Shown here in pieces: positions 10,931-19,137 of a stretch of DNA of 49,125 nt. The number at the start of each line of letters is the position of its first letter. Within the stretch, counting starts at the first letter, position 1. The stretch is from Planctomycetota bacterium. Its GTDB lineage: Bacteria; Planctomycetota; Phycisphaerae; WQYP01. Under the pieces are notes generated by a model that was given only the letters and a program-made list of their open reading frames with translations, had not been told where the DNA came from and did not search any database. The position numbers and the translations under genes are program-made. The DNA lies in the NCBI GenBank assembly GCA_021818445.1, contig JAKAEB010000029.1:1-49125 (forward strand). Direction: 5' to 3'.

Positions 10931-12112
10931 TCAATGTTTTACCAATGACCAGAAGCGGCGCTCTACCACTTGAAAGTGCTTAAAGCTGCTATGGATCAAA
11001 CGCAGATAGTCTGTCACGGCCTTTTTCTGTGCCGGGGTCTTGACACCTGATTTTATTAATACGTTAAGTTCTGCCGTGGTATCTGACAGATGGCGTGCGG
11101 CGTCATTAAATTCGCGCACGGCATCGTAAAGTTCGGCATTGGCCTGCTCGTTTTTACCGGGGCGGTATAAAAGTCGCCACGGGCTGTGATGAATGTCGAT
11201 GGCAAAAAGCTTCAGATTGGATGCCGCCCCGTTGAGCGACCGCAGCATATGACTGATGCGATGCTGATTGGAGACCAGAAGTGAATTGGCATCGCGGGCG
11301 GCCGAGCCGGCATTGGCCAGCGTTGTGTGGAGTTCCGCCAGATTAGTCTTTATTGCGCCAAGCAGATGCGGAAGTGATTGCTTAATATCGGTGGTGATGG
11401 CGTTGATGTTGGGCAGCGCTTTTTTGCGGCCGGAATGGATCAGCTTGCCAGCCTGATTCATCGCGTAGGTGACGCTGCCGGTAACGCGGTTGTAGTGATG
11501 AATGATCTCCGGCAGGCGGGGGTTGATTGCCGCCACTGTTTGTTGTGCTTCGGTGGCCACTTTGCCGGCTGCTTGAACGGTGGTGCCGATACTGGCCAAA
11601 TCGGTATTGATTCGGGGTAAGGTGGTGGTACGGACCTGGTGCACGATGGATTTAATATCGGGGAAGATGGCTGAAGCACGTTCCAATTCTGATGCCAAAC
11701 CGCCGGGGTGCCCGTGAATGACGGTATGGGCCGGTAGCGGAGCGCCGGTCCCCAGCGAACTGAAGTTAAGCCAGCTTGTGCCGGTGACCGTCCCCCCCAC
11801 CGCGAGGTAGACTCCTTTACGCAGGATGTAGCGCTTCGGCATGGTGAAGGTAACCTCAATGCTGGGGTGAGAATTACTGGATTGAATGTTTATGGACTCC
11901 ACCGACCCGACGGTATAGCCGCCCACGCGCACGTTATCGCCCCGATTCAGACCACCGAGGTCGTCATTGAGCGCAAAGCGGGCCATCACGGTTTGTGTTG
12001 GCATAAATACGCGCGCAAAGCCTTTGATGGCGACAATGACAAACACAATCGCCAGCAGGCTCAATACCATAAATACGCCCGCACGCAGCGCGTCACCCTG
12101 TTTTTTAGCCAT
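10931..12112 (-). CDS. mlaD: MCE/MlaD-family lipid-binding protein
   Basis: 393 residues: a short cytoplasmic N-terminus, one transmembrane helix (AGVFMVLSLLAIVFVIVAI), then the MCE domain (LGGLNRGDNVRVGGYTVGSV) that forms a periplasmic lipid channel ring. A long helical C-terminal part with repeated small and Thr/Ala residues resembles MlaD/YrbD relatives with extended tails. The Mla system moves phospholipids between inner and outer membranes. The ATG at 12112 has AGGTGA 5 nt upstream. It is the last gene of the operon with mlaF and mlaE. Confidence 0.9.
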   Translation of the reverse strand: MAKKQGDALRAGVFMVLSLLAIVFVIVAIKGFARVFMPTQTVMARFALNDDLGGLNRGDNVRVGGYTVGSVESINIQSSNSHPSIEVTFTMPKRYILRKGVYLAVGGTVTGTSWLNFSSLGTGAPLPAHTVIHGHPGGLASELERASAIFPDIKSIVHQVRTTTLPRINTDLASIGTTVQAAGKVATEAQQTVAAINPRLPEIIHHYNRVTGSVTYAMNQAGKLIHSGRKKALPNINAITTDIKQSLPHLLGAIKTNLAELHTTLANAGSAARDANSLLVSNQHRISHMLRSLNGAASNLKLFAIDIHHSPWRLLYRPGKNEQANAELYDAVREFNDAARHLSDTTAELNVLIKSGVKTPAQKKAVTDYLRLIHSSFKHFQVVERRFWSLVKH

Positions 12113-12122
12113 AAGTCACCTG

Positions 12123-12950
12123 TTAAACTAAATCCTTCTGGAGCAGGTCCGCTTCATACGCCTGCTGGTCGGCTTTCGGGCTTAGCGGCCCGTCGAGCAA
12201 ACCATCCACAAACTGCCGAACCAATGGATCGTCCGAGCTTTTGAATTCGTCCGGGGTACCAATCAGATGAAATCGCTTTCCGGCCAGCAGGGCCATGCGA
12301 TCGGCCACCTCGAAGGCGGCTTTCATATCGTGCGTGATCACAATGCTGGTTACGTCCATCTTTTCCTTCAAATCCAAGATCAGGCGCGATATTTGCGCAC
12401 TGCTGACCGGATCAAGTCCGGCGGTTGGCTCATCATAAAAAAGCGTGCGCGGCTGCATCATCAGGGCCCGGGCGAGGCCGGCGCGCTTCTTCATGCCACC
12501 CGACAATTCAGACGGCATGCGGTCTATGCTTTCGCGCAGGCCGACGAGCTGGAGGTAAATTTTTATCATGATCTGAATCAGTTCTTCGGGCAGATCGGTA
12601 TGCTCGCGAACGGGCAATGCAAGGTTTTCGCGCAGCGACATGGAATTGAAAAGAGCGCCAGTCTGAAACAGCACCCCCACCATCAGTCGCCAGGCATTTA
12701 ATTCCCGACGCGAATAATCGGCAAATTCGCGGCCATGGATGCGTACACTGCCGCCGTCGTAGGGCAGATGGCCCATGAGAATTCGCAGCAGGGTGGATTT
12801 GCCCGAGCCCGATCCCCCCATGACGACGAGCGTTTCCCCGGGGAAAACTTGCAGATTCAAATCTTCGTAAAGTACCTGTTCGCCGAAGCTCTTCCGCAGG
12901 TTTTTAAGCTCGATCATCGGCTGCCGGGTTTTATTTTCGATCGCATCCAT
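12123..12950 (-). CDS. mlaF: Mla-type ABC transporter ATP-binding protein
   Basis: 275 residues with all ABC ATPase motifs: Walker A GGSGSGKST, a Q-loop region, signature LSGGMKKRAGLARAL, Walker B TLFYDEPTAGLDP and the switch His in VITHDM. It powers lipid transport by the MlaE/MlaD complex at the inner membrane. The annotated ATG (12950) gives an 11-residue N-terminal extension before MIELKNLRKSF; the inner ATG is possible. It starts 6 bp after mlaE. Confidence 0.93.
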   Translation of the reverse strand: MDAIENKTRQPMIELKNLRKSFGEQVLYEDLNLQVFPGETLVVMGGSGSGKSTLLRILMGHLPYDGGSVRIHGREFADYSRRELNAWRLMVGVLFQTGALFNSMSLRENLALPVREHTDLPEELIQIMIKIYLQLVGLRESIDRMPSELSGGMKKRAGLARALMMQPRTLFYDEPTAGLDPVSSAQISRLILDLKEKMDVTSIVITHDMKAAFEVADRMALLAGKRFHLIGTPDEFKSSDDPLVRQFVDGLLDGPLSPKADQQAYEADLLQKDLV

Positions 12951-12956
12951 AGGCGC

Positions 12957-13727
12957 TTAAAACCCAAGGTAAAAGAAAATCGTGGTAAAAAACAGGTCGG
13001 TGAGTATGAGGGCAACGATGGTCATGACAACGGTGCGGCTGGTATTGATGCCGACGCCTTGAGCGCCACCGCGCACCTTAAGCCCGAGAAAGCAGGCGAT
13101 GATGCTGATTTCCAGACCAAATACGGCGGCTTTGATCAGACCAGTGACAAAATCACCGACGGTGAGCAATTGCACTGCGTGTTCGTAGAATTGCACGGGA
13201 TTTAAGTGGAGAAAGAGCCCCCCTACCAGCATGCCGCCGACAATGGCTGCCAAATCGCCTACCACCGTAAGGCAGACCATCATGACTACGCACGCCACAA
13301 GACGGGGTACCACCAGGAAGCGAACCGGATCGATGGCATGGGCTTCGAGGGCTTCAATTTCCTCCCCCACCACCATGGTACCAATTTCGGCGGCGATGGC
13401 CGATCCACCAAAGCCGGTAAGCACCACGGCCGATACCAGTGGCCCCATTTCGCGGAAGGTGGCGAGGGCTACCACATCGGCAGTTACGGGGATCAAGCCA
13501 AAACGGGCCAATTCCGGGGATATCTGCATGGCGAGAATGGCACCGATGCTGGCCATCACCAATATGACGATGGGCAGACTATCGATACCAATGCGATTCA
13601 TCTGCAGCCAGAGGTTGTGCCAGCTAAGTCGTCGGCCCCGCCCCCGGAAGAGGGATGGCCCGATGGCGGAAAGTGAATCGCGCAAAAGCAGGCTGAATTC
13701 GCCAATGAGTTCAATGGTCTGTCGCAT
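12957..13727 (-). CDS. mlaE: MlaE-family permease
   Basis: 256 residues from the ATG at 13727, preceded by AAGG at 6 nt. It has multiple membrane spans and the MlaE signature (GSAIAAEIGTMVVGEEIEAL followed by DPVRFLVVPR), the coupling region facing the ATPase. It is the membrane subunit of the phospholipid transporter. Its start overlaps the end of the STAS gene by 17 bp, consistent with coupled translation. Confidence 0.93.
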   Translation of the reverse strand: MRQTIELIGEFSLLLRDSLSAIGPSLFRGRGRRLSWHNLWLQMNRIGIDSLPIVILVMASIGAILAMQISPELARFGLIPVTADVVALATFREMGPLVSAVVLTGFGGSAIAAEIGTMVVGEEIEALEAHAIDPVRFLVVPRLVACVVMMVCLTVVGDLAAIVGGMLVGGLFLHLNPVQFYEHAVQLLTVGDFVTGLIKAAVFGLEISIIACFLGLKVRGGAQGVGINTSRTVVMTIVALILTDLFFTTIFFYLGF

Positions 13728-14148
13728 CGGCACCTTTCAGCGAGGCGGTTGGAACTTCAAAATCCAATCTTGCGCCCTGCAGCAATTCCCGGACCTCGGC
13801 ATCGGGCATGTCATCAACAATCGCAAAAAGATTATCCAGACGGCCAATTTGAATGATACCCCGCGCCATCTTGGGCGGATTCATCACATAGACCCGTCCA
13901 CCGGGCGGCAGTAATTGCATCGTCTCGACGAGCCCTGCCAAACCCGCGCCACCAAATCGATCCAAAGCCTGAAGGTCAAGTATGAATTGTTTCGGCTGGT
14001 AGTGAGCGATTAATTCAATGATCTCTTCGCGCAGCGCCGGCACCAAAGCGAGCGTCATGGGGCGGCTTAAATGATAAAATACCCTTCCCGCGCCCAGGTT
14101 CTGGGCAGTACCCAGCGAACAATCGCGGCAGCGACGGTGCCTTTTCAT
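13711..14148 (-). CDS. STAS-domain protein (MlaB-like) lacking the usual Ser
   Basis: 145 residues. The ATG at 14148 has a perfect GGAGG 6 nt upstream. A Cys-rich N-terminus (CRDCS) leads into a STAS fold: VFYHLSRPMTLALVPALREEI, LDLQALDRFGGAGLAGLVE, then RVYVMNPPK. In most STAS anti-anti-sigma proteins the loop reads D-S-S-G; here it is GGAG, so the regulatory Ser/Thr is missing. In Mla systems the STAS protein MlaB binds MlaF, and this gene sits directly upstream of and overlapping mlaE. It is therefore more likely a transporter subunit than a sigma regulator. Confidence 0.78.
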   Translation of the reverse strand: MKRHRRCRDCSLGTAQNLGAGRVFYHLSRPMTLALVPALREEIIELIAHYQPKQFILDLQALDRFGGAGLAGLVETMQLLPPGGRVYVMNPPKMARGIIQIGRLDNLFAIVDDMPDAEVRELLQGARLDFEVPTASLKGADATDH

Positions 14149-14600
14149 GATTTGCCTCCGGCCGGTTGTTTTGCGGCGACATGGCGCGATAGCCAATGCT
14201 GCCAGTGCAAGATGGCCAATTGCCGCTGGTACTCGGGCGCATAATAGTTGTAACCGAAAGTGCGCCCGGTAATCTGTTTGAGGGCGTAGGCTGAATAGAA
14301 GCGTATGGCCGGATCGGTGGAGTTGAGTCCTTTAATTAGAGTCGGCACGGCTGCGGCATTATGCCGGGCGGCCGCCTGTTTGATGGCGGGAATTTTCAGT
14401 GACGGATCGCGACTTTTCAGGTTCGGATGGCCCAGTTGAAACAATCCGCAGCCGCTGACGCAGGCGAGAGTGAAAATGGCACCACACGCCGCAGCCGTGC
14501 GTTTGCCACCCCAGGACGGTCCCGGCGGATTTTTCAAACAGGCTCTAAGGCGAAAAAGATGGCGGGGCATTTTAATAAAACTGTACCACGGCTGGCGCAT
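14145..14600 (-). CDS. HEAT-like repeat lipoprotein, first gene of the Mla operon
   Basis: 151 residues. The ATG at 14600 has GAGG 10 nt upstream. A hydrophobic leader ends in a lipobox-like VSGCG (AIFTLACVSGCG), suggesting a lipoprotein, although the region before it is long. The mature part contains one or two HEAT-like helical repeats (AAAVPTLIKGLNSTDPAIRF). The stop overlaps the start of the STAS gene (ATGA), so the five genes form one unit. The function is unknown; an accessory role in lipid transport is inferred only from position. Confidence 0.65.
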   Translation of the reverse strand: MRQPWYSFIKMPRHLFRLRACLKNPPGPSWGGKRTAAACGAIFTLACVSGCGLFQLGHPNLKSRDPSLKIPAIKQAAARHNAAAVPTLIKGLNSTDPAIRFYSAYALKQITGRTFGYNYYAPEYQRQLAILHWQHWLSRHVAAKQPAGGKS

Positions 14601-14781
14601 CTGACAATTACCTCGCGGCGATGCACATGATCACCACCCGGTATCTTAGGTTATGGGAGGGTGATTGTGCCAGCCCGCATGCGGAAGGCATGTTTCGCGG
14701 GCCTCGGCTCGGCTATAATTTCAGCCAGCGGTTTGGTGCCGAGCGTGATGCGGGTGGCGTGGAGTTGCAACACATCTAGAT

Positions 14782-15723
14782 ATGGCAATGACTACAATAG
14801 ATGATGCGGCGCTTTGTGTGCGGCGAATATTACTCGCCGATGCCCCGGCCGCAGCGCAATGGATGCGGCAGATGAGCCATGGTGGGTTACTGACGCTGGC
14901 TCACTTTTGGGATCGGTTGCCGCAGACGCCCAAATTTTCTCAAGCCGATCTGCATCTGGTGGCGGTATTGCCGGAGGGGGTGGCATTTTCGCCGGTGGCG
15001 GATTGGGGAGTTTGCCGCGGCGTGATGTTGTATGTGCCCCATGCTCACCGAGCGGAGGTTTTTGCACTTGATGCAATGGCGGCGGAGCATTTGGCCATGT
15101 ATTTGGCGGGCTGGGAGCGCCTATTGAGAAGTTCCGGCGTGGAAGTAGGTCCTATAACCGAAATTGAGCCGCAGTCGCCATTACAATTTTTAACGGGAGA
15201 TGCAAGCACAGTATCCGCCATACTACCGCAGATGCTGAAATTGGTGCGACGGAAGACAGCCGTGAAGAGCGTGACGAATTATGTTATGGCACTTGGGGGG
15301 GAAGCAACGGTCAATTCGCATGCGGATGTGCGATTGGCACGAGTCGAGGATGAAAACGCCTTGAACCGATGGCGGCGTTTGTATGCGCAAGAGCGGGGCA
15401 TTTTGTTTGAAGCGAACGTATTGGACGGAGTGCGGGCCGGGAAGATTTTCGTGTATGACACAGGGGCGGACATCGCATCGGTTGCCAAATTGGATATGGA
15501 ACTGCCTGAGCACATCGAAATTGGCGGCGTGTATACATTTCCTGAGATGCGGTCGAAAGGTTTTGGCAGGGCATTGATGGAAGATTTATCGTTCCGAATA
15601 CGAAAACAAGGTAAGACGCCACTGTTACAGGTGGATGAAAGTAATTCACCGGCTCACCGTCTGTATTCACAATTAGGGTGGAGGGAGATGGGGAAGGTGA
15701 CGCGGGTGTGGCTTACGGCATGA
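14782..15723 (+). CDS. GNAT-family N-acetyltransferase
   Basis: 313 residues. The C-terminal ~140 residues carry the acetyl-CoA-binding motif A (VYTFPEMRSKGFGRALMEDL, with R-x-x-G-x-G near residue 258) and motif B (VDESNSPAHRLYSQLGW). The N-terminal half is a divergent region without a recognised motif, perhaps a second degenerate GNAT fold. The substrate is unknown. The gene ends 42 bp before the first parS site upstream of parB. Confidence 0.8.
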   Translation: MAMTTIDDAALCVRRILLADAPAAAQWMRQMSHGGLLTLAHFWDRLPQTPKFSQADLHLVAVLPEGVAFSPVADWGVCRGVMLYVPHAHRAEVFALDAMAAEHLAMYLAGWERLLRSSGVEVGPITEIEPQSPLQFLTGDASTVSAILPQMLKLVRRKTAVKSVTNYVMALGGEATVNSHADVRLARVEDENALNRWRRLYAQERGILFEANVLDGVRAGKIFVYDTGADIASVAKLDMELPEHIEIGGVYTFPEMRSKGFGRALMEDLSFRIRKQGKTPLLQVDESNSPAHRLYSQLGWREMGKVTRVWLTA

Positions 15724-15765
15724 TGTTTCCCGGGATTTGATCTTGCGGTGTTTGTGAATATTGTA

Positions 15766-15781
15766 TGTTCCACGTGGAACA
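15766..15781. promoter_or_regulatory. parS site 1 (centromere-like ParB binding site)
   Basis: TGTTCCACGTGGAACA is a perfect 16-bp palindrome and a close variant of the universal bacterial parS consensus (TGTTTCACGTGAAACA), differing at one symmetric position per half. It is located 234 bp before the parB start. ParB loads here and spreads as a CTP-dependent clamp. Confidence 0.92.
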
Positions 15782-15891
15782 TAGGGAGAGGGCAATCACG
15801 TGGTACCGGCCCATGGATCGCAGGATGGTGCAGCGATGTTTCTTTTCGATTCCTATCGGGCCGTTGACAGAAAGACCAAATTGTCGCAACA

Positions 15892-15907
15892 TGTTCCACG
15901 TGGAACA
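15892..15907. promoter_or_regulatory. parS site 2
   Basis: An identical 16-bp palindrome to site 1, 126 bp further on and 92 bp upstream of the parB start codon. Two exact copies in a 277-bp gap immediately in front of parB make chance very unlikely. The position would also allow ParB to affect its own promoter. Confidence 0.92.
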
Positions 15908-15999
15908 AACGCTATTCCATGGTTGCCAAAAGGCGGCCTTTGTCATAAACGTGGATTTAAGCAGATGCCATCGTCAAATATGCCATCAGGAGAATAACC

Positions 16000-16911
16000 G
16001 TGCCAATGAAGCCCCGCCTCGGAAAAGGTCTCAATGCCCTCATTGCCCAACAGGCAGGTACACCCCCCCCTGACACTGCATCGCACCCGCATCGGGGCAA
16101 TCAGATTCATGGTGTTCCAATCGATCAAATAAGGCCCAATCCATCGCAGCCGCGGTCACCTTTTTCAGACGCTGACATTGCCGAACTAGCCGAATCTATA
16201 AAAATTCACGGCGTGCTAGAACCCGTTTTGGTCATCCGGAAGGGACCCGATGAATATGAGTTGATTGCTGGCCATCGTCGGACCGCCGCCGCAAAGCTGG
16301 CAGGCCTAATGCAGGTGCCAGCCATAATCCGTGACAGCATTACGCCCGAACAGCAAAGCGAATGGGCATTGATCGAAAATATTCATCGTGAGGATCTCAA
16401 CCCAATCGATAAGGCTATTGCTTATCGGACGTACATCGACCGCTTTCATCTTACCCATCAACAGGCCGCCCAGCGTCTGGGGCAGGATCGGGCATCGGTA
16501 TCTAACTATTTAAGAATACTGGACTTACACCTCGACGTTCAGGCCTTTATTCGGAATGGAAAGGTGAGCTTTGGGCATGCAAAAATACTGGCCGGGATCA
16601 CGGATCAGGATCGCCAACTGGAGCTTGCTTCATTGGTGGCGGAGACAGGCGCGAGCGTGCGCGAACTTGAACGCCTGGCGGGAGGTGCGGGGTCGCCGTC
16701 CGAAACCCAGGAGACCATTGTCCGTGAGCACGCGCGTAACATAAAAAGCGCCCACGTGATTGAATTGGAGCAGGAACTCTCACGCAAGCTTGGTACTAAG
16801 CTGCGAATTTTTCCCGCCCGCAGGAAAGGCTCCGGCAAACTCGTCATTCAATACTATTCGCTGGATGAATTTGACCGTATTGTTGAAAATTTAACGGGCA
16901 AGCCGAGCTGA
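16000..16911 (+). CDS. parB: Chromosome-partitioning protein ParB
   Basis: 303 residues. It starts GTG with AGGAG 7 nt upstream (an ATG two codons later gives MKPRLGKGLNAL). N-terminal RLGKGLNALI is the usual ParA-interacting segment. The ParB/Srx CTP-binding domain follows (VPIDQIRPNPSQPR, IAELAESIKIHGVLEPVLV, AGHRRTAAAKLAG with His92-Arg-Arg where GERR is more common). The central helix-turn-helix (HQQAAQRLGQDRASVSNYL, about 153-172) binds parS, and a C-terminal dimerisation part ends the protein. It is a DNA-clamp CTPase for origin segregation and SMC loading. No parA is adjacent. Confidence 0.95.
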   Translation: MPMKPRLGKGLNALIAQQAGTPPPDTASHPHRGNQIHGVPIDQIRPNPSQPRSPFSDADIAELAESIKIHGVLEPVLVIRKGPDEYELIAGHRRTAAAKLAGLMQVPAIIRDSITPEQQSEWALIENIHREDLNPIDKAIAYRTYIDRFHLTHQQAAQRLGQDRASVSNYLRILDLHLDVQAFIRNGKVSFGHAKILAGITDQDRQLELASLVAETGASVRELERLAGGAGSPSETQETIVREHARNIKSAHVIELEQELSRKLGTKLRIFPARRKGSGKLVIQYYSLDEFDRIVENLTGKPS

Positions 16912-16912
16912 T

Positions 16913-17821
16913 ATGGAAAACCTCCCTGCAAACCCGCCTGACTTGCCTCCATCCGGGACCATTTTAGCCCGACTGCGAGCAATGTATCCCGATGCCCGCA
17001 CCGGTACGCTGCGAAAAATGGTGGCTGCTGGCCGCGTGAGCCTTAACGGTGAACGGGTGCGTTCGATTAAGGCACCGGCCTTGGCAGGAGATGTGGTGCG
17101 TATCGATCCGGGGCGGACCAAAGGCCGACTGCCGGGTCAAGATATTATATATTCAGATGCAGATATCTTAGTGTGTGCGAAGCCTTCAGGGGTTGTTACG
17201 TCAACCACTCGCGATGAGAAGCGCCCAACGCTCATTGCCTCGCTTGAAAAGCGGGTTGATCGCGATGCCCCCGGTGGAAACATATACCTCGTGCATCGGC
17301 TGGATCGCGATGCATCCGGACTGCTGATTTTTGCCCGTGATGTCAAGTCGCTGGCAAACCTGAAAATGCAGTTCCGTCGCCATACCATCACGCGCCGCTA
17401 CTGGGCGTGGGTGCACGGAAGCCCCGCCCCCGTCGCTGAACTTCACGACACGCTGGCAGAGGATCCCAACGGCCGCGTTATCTGCGACCCCAAAGGCAAA
17501 CCGGCCCGTCTGCACTATCGCCGCATCCAGGCTGCCGATCACTATTGCCTGTTGGAAGTGGAACTTTACACAGGCCGCAAACACCAGATTCGAGTGCAGT
17601 TGGCCCGGCGTGGATGGCCGGTAGCCGGTGACCGTGTTTACGGCAGGGCGGACGGCCAGCCACGCCTGTTACTGCACGCGATTGAGTTGGTCATTCACCA
17701 TCCCCGCAGCGGGAAACGCATGGCCTTTCGGCTGCCCCCTCCGACCGACTTTCAACCGCGTACGCCCGGGCCTCGGGCAACCCTCCGCCCGGCTGGCCGC
17801 CCGAAGCGCCGCAAAAAATAA
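16913..17821 (+). CDS. RluD-family 23S rRNA/tRNA pseudouridine synthase
   Basis: 302 residues: an N-terminal S4 RNA-binding domain (LRKMVAAGRVSLNGERV) then the RluA/RluD catalytic domain with VHRLDRDASGLLIFA, the catalytic Asp at about 131, and the later YTGRKHQIRVQLARRGWPVAGD motif. It isomerises specific uridines in rRNA or tRNA; the exact site cannot be told. It starts 1 nt after the parB stop, so it is co-transcribed, and a basic tail follows the domain. It abuts the convergent mscS gene with no gap. Confidence 0.92.
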   Translation: MENLPANPPDLPPSGTILARLRAMYPDARTGTLRKMVAAGRVSLNGERVRSIKAPALAGDVVRIDPGRTKGRLPGQDIIYSDADILVCAKPSGVVTSTTRDEKRPTLIASLEKRVDRDAPGGNIYLVHRLDRDASGLLIFARDVKSLANLKMQFRRHTITRRYWAWVHGSPAPVAELHDTLAEDPNGRVICDPKGKPARLHYRRIQAADHYCLLEVELYTGRKHQIRVQLARRGWPVAGDRVYGRADGQPRLLLHAIELVIHHPRSGKRMAFRLPPPTDFQPRTPGPRATLRPAGRPKRRKK

Positions 17822-19105
17822 TCAGTTTTTGGGGCCGCCAGCAGGGGCTTCCGGCGGGGGAGCACTGTCATCTTTTATTAAATACACCGGCAGGCGGCGT
17901 TTTGGGTCTCCGGCCAGATACACCGTCCGCGAGGTGAAGGCGAATTCGATACCCGCTTTTTCAAATTCCTCCATAAGTTTCAGGTTAAAACGCTGGTTGT
18001 AGTCAATAAATCCCCAATAATCGCTGACCGGCCGGTAATAATAATATATGGTGATATTGAGAGAGTCGGCGGCAAAATCATTAAAGTAAACGCGGGGTGG
18101 ATAATCATTGGGGTTTTCCGGATTGCGCACGGGGCCCCGAAATTCATCGCTTTCCAGTATCCCGCGCACGATGTTAACAGCGTCGCGCATCTTCTCAACC
18201 CCGACGTCATAGGTGATGCCGATGGTTAAAAACCGCCGCAGAAACGGCCGCACGGAAAAATTCTGCACGCTGGTGTTGACGATATCTGAGTTGGGTACCG
18301 ATACCAGCGTGCCATCAAAAAGCCGCAGTCGCGTGGACCGAAAGCCGATATCCTCCACCACGCCGTTAAAACCCTGGTAGGTCACCTGCTGGCCGGTGAG
18401 AAAGGGGCGGTCGAGGAAGATGGTTACTGATCCAAAAAGATTTTTGAGTGAATCCTGGGCCGCCAGTGAAACGGCCAAACCCGCAATGCCCAGGCCCGCC
18501 AGCCACGAGCCGATATTGCGATCGAACACATTCTGGGCGATAAACAGTACCGCAACAATCAGTACAAAGACGCGCAAGGTCTTACGGATAATCGGTACCA
18601 CTTGATCGGTCAGCGGCGTTTCGTGGCGACGAATGAAGCGTTTGAGTGCAATCTCCACCATCTCCACCACGTTGTAGAGATACCAGAATACTCCAATGGC
18701 AATAAGAAGCATCACCATTTTGCCGCTGGCGTATCGCAGGACGCTGTTGAGGTGCAACTGGCCTAATCCAACCAGCAACGACAGGGCGAAAATAACCAGA
18801 TTGGCCGGCTTGGCCATAGACGAAATCAGCACCGCCTGAAAATGCCATCCCTTTTTCTCCAGCCGGCCTCCCACGGAATCGAGGGCTGCAATGACGGCCC
18901 GTCCGGCGGCCGCCCCAAGAAAAATGGCAACAATCAGTATCAGCCAGTTCAGCCAGCCATTGGACAGCATGAGACGATGCAGATTTAATACATGCATCAT
19001 ATTGCCATAGAGAGTGCTGAGGCTGTGGTGATGCTCTACCTTGGCGGTGGGTGCCGTTTGGTTACCTGCCAGTACAATTTTAATCGGGACCACGCTTGAT
19101 TTCAT
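17822..19105 (-). CDS. Small-conductance mechanosensitive ion channel (MscS family)
   Basis: 427 residues from the ATG at 19105 (AGGA about 8 nt upstream). An exported or loop N-terminus precedes several membrane helices; the pore-lining TM3 segment is rich in Gly/Ala (GSWLAGLGIAGLAVSLAAQDSLKN). The beta domain follows (QGFNGVVEDIGFRSTRLRLFDG, VPNSDIVNTSVQNFS) and the C-terminal alpha/beta vestibule. It opens under membrane tension to release solutes on hypo-osmotic shock. The upstream frame to 19312 overlaps waaA and looks non-coding. Confidence 0.92.
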   Translation of the reverse strand: MKSSVVPIKIVLAGNQTAPTAKVEHHHSLSTLYGNMMHVLNLHRLMLSNGWLNWLILIVAIFLGAAAGRAVIAALDSVGGRLEKKGWHFQAVLISSMAKPANLVIFALSLLVGLGQLHLNSVLRYASGKMVMLLIAIGVFWYLYNVVEMVEIALKRFIRRHETPLTDQVVPIIRKTLRVFVLIVAVLFIAQNVFDRNIGSWLAGLGIAGLAVSLAAQDSLKNLFGSVTIFLDRPFLTGQQVTYQGFNGVVEDIGFRSTRLRLFDGTLVSVPNSDIVNTSVQNFSVRPFLRRFLTIGITYDVGVEKMRDAVNIVRGILESDEFRGPVRNPENPNDYPPRVYFNDFAADSLNITIYYYYRPVSDYWGFIDYNQRFNLKLMEEFEKAGIEFAFTSRTVYLAGDPKRRLPVYLIKDDSAPPPEAPAGGPKN

Positions 19106-19137
19106 GGGTTCATTCCTAACCTTTTTCCATTGATATT

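Noticed and set aside
15765-15782. Peptide MFHVEH encoded in several frames near parB
   Set aside because: It is just the translation of the palindromic parS site, not a coding signature.
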